A DNA stretch of 11,997 bases. Source: Thalassolituus sp034111725. Lineage in GTDB: Bacteria; Pseudomonadota; Gammaproteobacteria; Pseudomonadales; Oceanobacteraceae. The stretch spans positions 1-11,997 of the forward strand of contig NZ_JAWUWR010000076.1 of the NCBI RefSeq assembly GCF_034111725.1, in the 5' to 3' direction. Shown piece by piece: positions 6,350 to 11,997 of this stretch; within the stretch, counting starts at the first letter, position 1, and every line of letters starts with the position of its first letter. Made by a program: the position numbers and the translations under genes. The notes under the pieces are model-generated. The model was not told the DNA's origin. It saw only the letters and a program-made list of their open reading frames with translations, and made no database searches.

Positions 6350-7717
6350 ATGTCTATTTTTTCGCATCCTAGTGTTAATGCTGATCGGATAGTAAGACCG
6401 ATCGTATTACTTGTCGACGACGAGGAAAATATCATAAGAGCCCTCAAACGGACGTTGTCTCGAATTGGCGTAGATATCGTTAGTGCTCCTTCGGCGCGTG
6501 AAGCTCTCTATATACTTGAAAATACTGAAGTTGATTTGATCATCTCTGACATGCGCATGCCGGAAATGAATGGTGCAGATTTTTTGGCTGAAGTTGCCCA
6601 GCTATATCCCGACACCCTGCGCTATATTTTAACGGGTTATTCCGATATGGAATCAACTATTAAGGCCGTCAATGAAGGTTGCATAGCGGGTTACCTGACG
6701 AAACCTTGGGACGATATTGCATTGCGAGAGCTATTAGAGCGCAGTTTACATTCGAAGTTGTTAGAAGTGCGTAATCGCGAACTATCGGCAGAGTTACTGC
6801 AGCGCAATAAGGAACTTGCCGACCTCAATCAAACGTTAGAGCAACGTGTAGAACGACGAACACTGGAGATCAAGCAGCAATCCGTAGTTATAGAACAATC
6901 ATTTAATGAGCTTAGTGTTAGCTATCATCATATGGTAAAGCTAGCCTCTAGTATTGCAGCAATGCGTGAGCCAGAGGCCGCACCGGCGGCGGGTTTACGA
7001 GCGCAATTGGCAGAAATGCTGGCTCGCGATATAGGACTGTCGGAGCAAGAAGTCTCAGTCATTCGGGATGCGGCATTGTTAGCCGAGTTGGGAAGGGTGA
7101 GTTTCCCCGACACCCTAATGGGTAAGGCTTACAGTGATTATAGCAAACTAGAGTTACAGATTTTTGGCCGTAATCCGCTGCATGCAGAGGCCGCGTTAAT
7201 GGGTATTCCAGGTTTGGTAAATGCAGCAGCCATCGTTCGTAGTCAGTACGAGCGATACGACGGCTCAGGCTTTCCCGATAAGTTAGTTGGTGATGCGATT
7301 CCTTTGGGTGCTCGTATTCTTGCTATTGTTCGGGACTATATTGATTTAATTCGTGGGCGAATAAATGGCGAACATTTACCTGCCGCCGTTGCTCGCGCAG
7401 ATATTCTCAGTTTTGCTGGTACACGTTATGACCAAGTGCTTGCTCAACGTTTCGTACAATTGAGTGCTGACTTACTTGAAGACGAATTTGCTATTAATGA
7501 ACAGCGACTAGTAGCCAATGAATTGAAGGTAGGGATGAAGCTAGCCCGAAATCTCTATAGTGAAAAGGGAATCATTTTACTTACAGAGGGACACGAATTA
7601 ACTGCAGGTCTAATTGAGAAGATCATTGAACTACAAGATATGTCAGATGAGTCTCTCGCAATATTAGTGCGAAAAAGCGTTAATAATTGTCATGGAGATG
7701 AGGAGGGAGGCGTTTAG
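6350..7717 (+). CDS. response regulator with degenerate HD-GYP domain (HnoD/RpfG-like)
   Basis: This is a 455-residue cytosolic response regulator. Residues 17-135 are a receiver domain with acidic pocket Asp23/Asp24, phospho-acceptor Asp67 (IISDMRMPEMNG), Thr95 (ILTGYSD) and Lys118 (LTKPW). Residues 135-190 form a coiled coil. Residues 190-375 have the HD-GYP fold but lack its metal ligands: the HD pair of the usual LHDIGK is Ala-Glu in LAELGRV (244-250), and the HHE of the GYP segment is QYE in SQYERYDGSGFP. The scaffold (DGSGFP, IPLGARILAIV) is kept. A C-terminal module (about 385-445, ELKVGMKLARNLYSEKGIILL) resembles the tail of other REC-HD-GYP proteins. It probably does not hydrolyse cyclic-di-GMP and may act by binding a partner, as proposed for Shewanella HnoD. 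It is cotranscribed with the H-NOX gene, one base apart, and its likely kinase is the third gene. Confidence 0.88.
   Translation: MSIFSHPSVNADRIVRPIVLLVDDEENIIRALKRTLSRIGVDIVSAPSAREALYILENTEVDLIISDMRMPEMNGADFLAEVAQLYPDTLRYILTGYSDMESTIKAVNEGCIAGYLTKPWDDIALRELLERSLHSKLLEVRNRELSAELLQRNKELADLNQTLEQRVERRTLEIKQQSVVIEQSFNELSVSYHHMVKLASSIAAMREPEAAPAAGLRAQLAEMLARDIGLSEQEVSVIRDAALLAELGRVSFPDTLMGKAYSDYSKLELQIFGRNPLHAEAALMGIPGLVNAAAIVRSQYERYDGSGFPDKLVGDAIPLGARILAIVRDYIDLIRGRINGEHLPAAVARADILSFAGTRYDQVLAQRFVQLSADLLEDEFAINEQRLVANELKVGMKLARNLYSEKGIILLTEGHELTAGLIEKIIELQDMSDESLAILVRKSVNNCHGDEEGGV
7701..7710 (+). promoter_or_regulatory. strong ribosome binding site that fixes the H-NOX start
   Basis: The sequence AGGAGGGAGG lies inside the last codons of the regulator gene and ends eight bases before the ATG at 7719. 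It is the best Shine-Dalgarno match in the window. It shows that the H-NOX start is 7719 and not the in-frame ATG at 7692. It may give the sensor a higher translation rate than the regulator ahead of it. Confidence 0.8.
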
Positions 7718-7718
7718 T

Positions 7719-8273
7719 ATGAAAGGTATAGTTTTCGATATTCTGAGAGATATGGTTGAAGAAAGCTACGGACTAGAAGGCTGGAATTCGATTTTAGAAA
7801 AATCTGGTTCAAACGGTTTGTATATATCTACTGAAAGTTATAAGGACGATGAATTATTCTCTTTGGTCGGAGCTGCAAGTGAAATTACTGGTATTGCAGT
7901 CAATGATCTTGTATTTAAATTTGGGGAATATATGGTAAGTCAATTTTATAGTCGTTTCCCCATTTTTTTTGATCGCTCTAAAGGCTTAATTGATTTTTTA
8001 CTGTCGATTGATCGTATAGTTCATCTTGAAGTACGAAAATTGTACCCTGATGCTAATTTACCGAGCTTTAACTACCAAAAAGGTGATGATAGTTCTTTAA
8101 CCATGATTTATCGATCAGAGCGTAAGTTATGCCGCTTAGCGGAGGGATTAATTTCAGGATCTGCCAAATTTTTTAATCAAACGTACACGATGAACCATGA
8201 TCCTTGCATGCACCATGGCGCTGATGCTTGTCATCTTAAGATTCAGCTGACGGGAGAAGCAAATGGCATCTGA
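7719..8273 (+). CDS. H-NOX haem nitric-oxide sensor
   Basis: This is a 184-residue stand-alone H-NOX domain, the usual length. It binds haem and, by family precedent, nitric oxide, and controls a partner histidine kinase in the cytosol. Seen here are the N-terminus MKGIVFDILRDMVEESYG, proximal haem ligand His102 (IVHLEVRKLYP), Pro115, and the haem-propionate motif Tyr131-x-Ser133-x-Arg135 (YRSER). Residue 140 is Leu, so the distal Tyr that stabilises oxygen in obligate-anaerobe H-NOX proteins is absent and the protein should be NO-selective. Cys138, His160, Cys163 and Cys171 match the zinc and thiol site described in Shewanella H-NOX. The ATG at 7719 follows the regulator stop by one base and has a strong ribosome site. 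The 3' end overlaps the kinase gene by 11 bases. Confidence 0.95.
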   Translation: MKGIVFDILRDMVEESYGLEGWNSILEKSGSNGLYISTESYKDDELFSLVGAASEITGIAVNDLVFKFGEYMVSQFYSRFPIFFDRSKGLIDFLLSIDRIVHLEVRKLYPDANLPSFNYQKGDDSSLTMIYRSERKLCRLAEGLISGSAKFFNQTYTMNHDPCMHHGADACHLKIQLTGEANGI

Positions 8274-9204
8274 TATTTATCAAGAAGCCTATCAGCGTGA
8301 AAAGTTGCTGCGTAAGGCCGCAGAACAGCTACTTGAGGACAAGTCTCGGGAGCTTTTTGCGTCTTTCGAGGAATTGCAACTCGCTCACCAAAATATGAAA
8401 GAAAATCAAAAGCTCATGGTGCAATCTGAAAAGATGGCATCATTAGGGGTGTTGTCCGCTGGAGTTGCTCACGAAATTAATAATCCTGTGGGTTTCATCT
8501 ACAGTAACTTTTGCTCTATGTCAGAAGGTCTTGGAAATATATCTAAATTCATTCTTTCGATGAATAAAATGATTTCTGAGGCGAGTAATATCGCTATGGT
8601 TCGTGCCAAATGGACTGAGCAAATCCAACAATATGATATTGAATATTTAATGATGGATTTTCCTAGTCTGTGCGAAGAAACGATTGATGGTTTGGAACGA
8701 GTAAAGCAAATAGTTGCCGACTTGAAATCATTTGCCAGAGAAGATTCTGGTGCAATGGACCCTGTTAACGTTAATGAGTGTTTGCGGGCAGCGGTAAACA
8801 TTTTAAGTAATCAAACAAAGTATCATGCGACAGTTGATGTTGAGTATGGTGATATACCTAAGACATTAGGTTATTTTGGTAAGCTGAATCAGGTTTTCAC
8901 TAATTTAATTGCAAATGCCAATCAGGCTGTTCGCGAAAATGGACATATAGAAATTGCCACGCACTTTGTAAGCAACTGGATAGAAGTCAGTGTGAAAGAT
9001 AACGGTCATGGTATTGCTCAAGAGAATCTAGAACAATTGTTTACGCCGTTTTTTACCACTAAGCCCGTAGGCGAAGGTACAGGTTTAGGCTTATCTATTT
9101 CACACGGCTTTATTAAAGAACATGATGGCGAAATTGTCGTGGAAAGTACTTTAGGAGTGGGCACTACCTTCACTGTCCGCTTGCCAGTTAAAGAGATTGT
9201 GTAG
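8263..9204 (+). CDS. soluble sensor histidine kinase, partner of H-NOX (HnoK-like)
   Basis: This is a 313-residue histidine kinase with no membrane segment, as expected for a kinase that receives its signal from a separate cytosolic H-NOX. Residues 10-57 form a charged coiled coil. The H-box is MASLGVLSAGVAHEINNPVG with phospho-acceptor His70. A longer-than-usual dimerisation segment follows (80-160). The ATPase domain shows the N-box (NQVFTNLIANANQAV, Asn214/Asn218), the G1 box DNGHG (246-250), the F-box LFTPFFTTK and the G2 box GTGLGLSIS (272-280), all intact. The start overlaps the H-NOX stop by 11 bases and has GGGAG six bases upstream. By analogy with Shewanella HnoK, NO-bound H-NOX should inhibit autophosphorylation; the most likely phosphate acceptor is the receiver of the first gene of this operon. 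The 3' end overlaps the hydrolase gene on the other strand by 17 bases. Confidence 0.92.
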   Translation: MASDIYQEAYQREKLLRKAAEQLLEDKSRELFASFEELQLAHQNMKENQKLMVQSEKMASLGVLSAGVAHEINNPVGFIYSNFCSMSEGLGNISKFILSMNKMISEASNIAMVRAKWTEQIQQYDIEYLMMDFPSLCEETIDGLERVKQIVADLKSFAREDSGAMDPVNVNECLRAAVNILSNQTKYHATVDVEYGDIPKTLGYFGKLNQVFTNLIANANQAVRENGHIEIATHFVSNWIEVSVKDNGHGIAQENLEQLFTPFFTTKPVGEGTGLGLSISHGFIKEHDGEIVVESTLGVGTTFTVRLPVKEIV

Positions 9205-10876
9205 CTCGAGCGCTGCTTAAATCTTTTGGTGCGATCAGTGGTAATGCAACTTGCCCAGTGATTGTGCCGCTAGACAATAATCCTTCGGAGTTCGCTAGGT
9301 ACTGCCAAGTGAAGCCCTGCAATACAACGCCAACTTCATCCCCAGCTTGCAGCTGAAATGACACTGCTGGAAATTCTTGTCGGTATAGTCCATCTCTCGG
9401 CAAGGGTAGATATTGATCACTTAATATTTCTATATGACGTTTCCCTGCTTTACGAATCCCCAGTGCTAAGTAGCCAACGCCATCGTGTGCGCTCTCGGTA
9501 GAAGTGAAATTCACATCAATTAAGGGAACACCCAATAGATCGATAGATTGGTCTGCACGGTACAAAGGAACAAATTTAGGACGAATAGAACCGCCCGTTG
9601 CTTGTAATTCTGTTTGGCTGGACAGAGGCCTAATGCTATCCATAAGGATATCGAGCGGATCGAGGATGCCCTCTAATAAGCCACTCGGGGTTAAATGAAA
9701 GGTCGTAGTTGGAATGACAAAGGAATCACCACCATAGGTTACTTGTTCAAGGTTTCGGCCAATATCGTCATCAAACGTTAAACATAGCCTAGGGATTTCT
9801 TGTGGTGGAGGGATGCCTTTAAGTTTTTCATCAAGCCAGTCCAGAATCATGGTCTGTGTATCGAATACTTGATCATCACACACAATCGTTTCTTGGGTAT
9901 TAAAAATAGGTAAGCCAGACCAAGGCTGAATTGGCCAAAGTTTATGGCCATCTTGAATACCAATAAAGCGAATATCATGGCCGCTGGAGAGTGCACATTT
10001 TAGGTTGTTTAAGCCTTGGTTTAGTGGGAATAAGGTATCTTTAAAGCCTTGAATAAATAGAGCGTCAGCTTGGATGGACATCCCTTGAGCGCAGTACGTC
10101 ATCGGACTGCGTCTATCCATATCAGCATCGACCTTATCGTTCATATAGCCATTGAATAGGGCGAGGTATTCCGGTTCTATTGCCATGCCAAAATCAAAAC
10201 CACTACTGAAGGTACCGAGCAATCCTAACGTCCCACCCCACGCGCTTTTAACATGCCGGTTAGCGCCAAATGCGTCAGATAGATCCCACCATGTGGTTAG
10301 CGGCACAATGGCATCAATACGAGGATCACGCAGGCTCGCGTTGACAGCTGAGCCGCCGCCATAACTTTCGCCAACGGCGCCAATAATCGCATCGCCATTG
10401 TCGTCTTTGCTAATTCGAGGAATATTGGCGATGGCCCAATCGATCACGGCACTAAAATCTTTTACTTCAAAGTCTGGGTCCATTAGATGAATCTCGTCTC
10501 CGGACTCGCCGACACCGCGTTGATCGAATGAAATCATCCAATATCCGCGATGCCATGCGGCAATCGAGCTCGTACCCGATAGCATGAGCTGGCCATATAA
10601 ACTGAGTGGGCGCGCCGCTCGTGTGCCACCAAAGCCATTGGTGTGCAATATAAGAGGGGCGTTCTCACCAGCAGCAAGCTGTGGCTGATAAAGTGTTAGA
10701 CCTATCGTAGTGCCGTCATGGCTCTTGATAAGTATCTGCGTATAGTTTTCATTCAGCGCCTGAGTAGTAGAAGGCGAATCGAATTCAAATGACGCCGCGG
10801 TTAGCCACTGAAATACAATAACCGCTACTATTAACGTCGCTAAAACATACAAAAGTCGTTTAAACATCGTACTCAT
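9188..10876 (-). CDS. membrane-anchored CocE/PepX-type (S15) alpha/beta hydrolase
   Basis: This 562-residue protein looks like a CocE/NonD-family serine hydrolase. Residues 7-29 are a hydrophobic helix after FKR, an N-terminal anchor or uncleaved signal, so the enzyme should face the periplasm. The catalytic domain (about 45-345) has the strand-turn motif SFDQRGVGESGD, the nucleophile elbow VGESYGGGSA with Ser171, a likely acid Asp280 (QGFKDTLFP) and a likely base His311 (QDGHKLWP). Residues from about 370 to the end are rich in beta strands and fit the jelly-roll C-terminal domain of S15 hydrolases. The substrate (ester, amide or peptide) cannot be told. I took the ATG at 10876; a second ATG at 10867 would also keep the anchor, and neither has a strong ribosome site. 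The gene is transcribed away from aceA and its 3' end overlaps the kinase gene. Confidence 0.8.
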   Translation of the reverse strand: MSTMFKRLLYVLATLIVAVIVFQWLTAASFEFDSPSTTQALNENYTQILIKSHDGTTIGLTLYQPQLAAGENAPLILHTNGFGGTRAARPLSLYGQLMLSGTSSIAAWHRGYWMISFDQRGVGESGDEIHLMDPDFEVKDFSAVIDWAIANIPRISKDDNGDAIIGAVGESYGGGSAVNASLRDPRIDAIVPLTTWWDLSDAFGANRHVKSAWGGTLGLLGTFSSGFDFGMAIEPEYLALFNGYMNDKVDADMDRRSPMTYCAQGMSIQADALFIQGFKDTLFPLNQGLNNLKCALSSGHDIRFIGIQDGHKLWPIQPWSGLPIFNTQETIVCDDQVFDTQTMILDWLDEKLKGIPPPQEIPRLCLTFDDDIGRNLEQVTYGGDSFVIPTTTFHLTPSGLLEGILDPLDILMDSIRPLSSQTELQATGGSIRPKFVPLYRADQSIDLLGVPLIDVNFTSTESAHDGVGYLALGIRKAGKRHIEILSDQYLPLPRDGLYRQEFPAVSFQLQAGDEVGVVLQGFTWQYLANSEGLLSSGTITGQVALPLIAPKDLSSARATQSL

Positions 10877-10986
10877 CTACCCAATTTAATATTCGCGGAT
10901 CATATCAGTGTGGTCACTATAGAACAGCTGCTAAGACGGACATTCGCTGGGTTTATGAAGCTATGGACCTGAAATTAGCATGCAAA

Positions 10987-11015
10987 CTGTGTGAAGATTG
11001 TCCGCATTCACACAG
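10987..11015. promoter_or_regulatory. perfect 9+9 inverted repeat, possible operator
   Basis: CTGTGTGAA (10987-10995) is repeated in inverted form as TTCACACAG (11007-11015) around an 11-base spacer. Arm centres are 20 bases apart, about two helical turns, which suits a dimeric regulator. It lies 111 bases upstream of the hydrolase start and 155 bases upstream of the aceA start. The half-sites contain TGTGA and TCACA, but their 13-base spacing is wrong for CRP (6). No U-run follows on the plus strand and only TTT on the minus strand, so a terminator is less likely. The regulator is unknown. Confidence 0.45.
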
Positions 11016-11087
11016 AAAATATTAGGTATAGATACTATTGATTTCAATTATGACTCGCGAGGCACTAAGATTCGCCTGTCCAAAACT

Positions 11088-11116
11088 TTAAACTCTTTGA
11101 AAGTCGAGCTTATAAG
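11088..11116 (+). promoter_or_regulatory. candidate aceA promoter
   Basis: TATAAG (11111-11116) matches five of six bases of the -10 consensus. TTAAAC (11088-11093, three of six) lies 17 bases upstream as a weak -35. Transcription would start near 11123, giving a leader of about 47 bases with AAGGA at 11158-11162, seven bases before the aceA ATG. The weak -35 would fit an activated promoter. Other pairs in this A/T-rich gap cannot be excluded. Confidence 0.3.
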
Positions 11117-11169
11117 CACGAATTCGGGGAGTAACAAATCGCCCACCCACCCATTTGAAGGATTGACCT

Positions 11170-11997
11170 ATGTCAGCTTATCAAGATGAAATCAAAGCGT
11201 TGAGCAGCGTTATTGAAGCAAACGGCAGCCCTTGGGCCGCTATCAGTGCTGAATCTGCAGCTCGTATGCGCGTGCAGAACAAATTCAAAACTGGTCTAGA
11301 TATCGCTAAGTACACTGCAAACATCATGCGTGCAGATATGGCTGCATTTGATGCAGACAAATCTAAGTACACTCAGTCTTTGGGTTGCTGGCATGGTTTC
11401 GTAGGTCAGCAAAAGCTGATCTCTATCAAAAAGCATTTCGGTACCACTGAACGTAAATACTTGTACTTGTCTGGTTGGATGGTTGCAGCACTACGTTCTG
11501 ATTTTGGTCCTCTTCCTGACCAGTCAATGCACGAGTAAACTGCCGTAGCTAGCCTAGTTGCTGAGCTTTACACCTTCTTGCGTCAAGCTGATGCACGTGA
11601 ACTGGGTATGTTGTTCCGTGAACTAGACGCAGCTCGTGAAGCTGGTGACACTGCTAAAGCAGCTGAAATCCAAGATAAAGTTGATAACTACGAAACTCAT
11701 ATCGTACCTATCATTGCTGACATCGACGCTGGTTTCGGTAACGCTGAAGCGACTTACTTGATGGCTCGTCAAATGATCGAAGCAGGCGCTTGCTGCTTGC
11801 AGATCGAAAACCAAGTTGCTGATGAAAAGCAATGTGGTCACCAAGACGGCAAAGTGACGGTTCCACACGCGGACTTCCACAACAAGCTGCGCGCTTTGCG
11901 TTACGCTTTCCTTGAGTTAGGTATCGACAACGGTCTTATCGTTGAACGTACTGACTCTGAAGGTGCTGGTCTGACTAAAGAAATCGCTGTCGTTAAA
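11170..11997 (+). pseudogene. aceA: isocitrate lyase, interrupted by an in-frame TAA at codon 123; 3' end beyond the window
   Basis: Isocitrate lyase splits isocitrate into glyoxylate and succinate, the first step of the glyoxylate shunt needed for growth on acetate and fatty acids. The start ATG has AAGGA seven bases upstream. Codons 1-122 encode a standard N-terminus of the long (about 530-residue) Pseudomonas-type enzyme: RMRVQNKFKTGLDIAKYT, QSLGCWHGFVGQQK, and YLYLSGWMVAAL with the substrate-binding SGW at 101-103. TAA then occurs at 11536-11538, where relatives have Lys (SMHEKTAV). The same frame resumes at once and stays open to the window edge with full conservation: LYTFLRQADAREL, PIIADIDAGFGNAEATY, and DEKQCGHQDGKVTVPH with catalytic Cys222. 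Codon use is strongly biased (GCT, GGT, CGT, ATC, GAA), as in highly expressed genes, on both sides of the stop. This is a single AAA-to-TAA change, either a real recent nonsense mutation or a sequence error. Confidence 0.9.
11536..11538 (+). other. premature TAA stop inside aceA
   Basis: The codon sits between the conserved SMHE and TAVASLVAELYTFLRQ segments. One base change (T to A at 11536) would restore the family's Lys. TAA is the least leaky stop, so readthrough is unlikely. The nearest in-frame ATG downstream is at 11596, with no clear ribosome site. Confidence 0.9.

Larger units (their letters stand above)
10877..11169. other. 293-base divergent intergenic region between hydrolase and aceA
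   Basis: The region carries the inverted repeat at 10987-11015, the candidate aceA promoter at 11088-11116 and the aceA ribosome site AAGGA at 11158-11162. On the minus strand a TATGAT could be a -10 for the hydrolase, but I see no acceptable -35 for it. A frame opening with TTG at 10998 and running into aceA is not a convincing gene. Confidence 0.55.

Noticed and set aside
7692..7718. Upstream extension of the H-NOX gene to an ATG at 7692
   Set aside because: H-NOX proteins begin MKG(I/V)(I/V)F, and the ATG at 7719 has the strong ribosome site, which the longer version would translate as protein.
10990..11012. CRP-like site (TGTGA...TCACA) upstream of aceA
   Set aside because: The half-sites are separated by 13 bases instead of 6, so a CRP dimer would not bind in the usual way.
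10998..11189. 63-codon frame starting with TTG just upstream of aceA
   Set aside because: It has no ribosome site and no recognisable motif, overlaps the aceA start and the aceA ribosome site in another frame, and begins inside the inverted repeat.
11536..11997. Programmed stop readthrough or selenocysteine-like recoding in aceA
   Set aside because: The codon is TAA, followed by ACT, with no recoding element seen, and relatives have an ordinary Lys at this position.
1..11997. Mobile elements, CRISPR, tRNA or a defence system
   Set aside because: No transposase or integrase motif, direct-repeat array, clover-leaf sequence or known defence-gene motif was found; the window looks like core chromosome plus a signalling operon.

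Overview
The window is a piece of a Gram-negative chromosome, most likely from a marine-type gammaproteobacterium. The reasons are a lipid A gene cluster in the classical order lpxD-fabZ-lpxA-lpxB-rnhB, an isocitrate lyase of the long Pseudomonas type, and an H-NOX/histidine kinase pair like that of Shewanella and Vibrio. Base composition is moderate, a little below 50% G+C by eye. I see no tRNA, rRNA, insertion sequence, CRISPR array or phage gene. I cannot name the genus.

Bases 1-3887 (+) are a tightly packed operon. It holds the 3' part of lpxD, then fabZ, lpxA, lpxB and rnhB, joined by stop/start overlaps or 1-base gaps. It makes the UDP-diacylglucosamine and lipid A disaccharide precursors of lipopolysaccharide, with FabZ supplying the shared acyl-ACP pool and RNase HII carried along. 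A lysophospholipid acyltransferase-like gene (3888-4694, -) converges on rnhB with no base between the two stop codons. Divergent from it is a YhiN/HI0933-type flavoprotein (4798-5994, +).

Bases 5995-6349 contain no intact gene. They hold a hairpin just after the flavoprotein, a possible decayed reading frame on the minus strand, and a candidate sigma-70 promoter at the 3' end. Bases 6350-9204 (+) form a three-gene nitric-oxide signalling operon: a response regulator with a degenerate HD-GYP domain, an H-NOX haem sensor, and a soluble histidine kinase. It resembles the Hno network of Shewanella, but the regulator comes first and no EAL phosphodiesterase gene lies beside it here.

A membrane-anchored CocE/PepX-type serine hydrolase (9188-10876, -) overlaps the kinase gene tail-to-tail by 17 bases. 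A 293-base divergent intergenic region follows, with a perfect 9+9 inverted repeat and a candidate promoter. The last gene, aceA (isocitrate lyase, glyoxylate shunt), runs off the right edge. Its reading frame is well conserved throughout but is interrupted by an in-frame TAA at codon 123. That is either a nonsense mutation or a sequence error, and it is the most surprising single base in the window.
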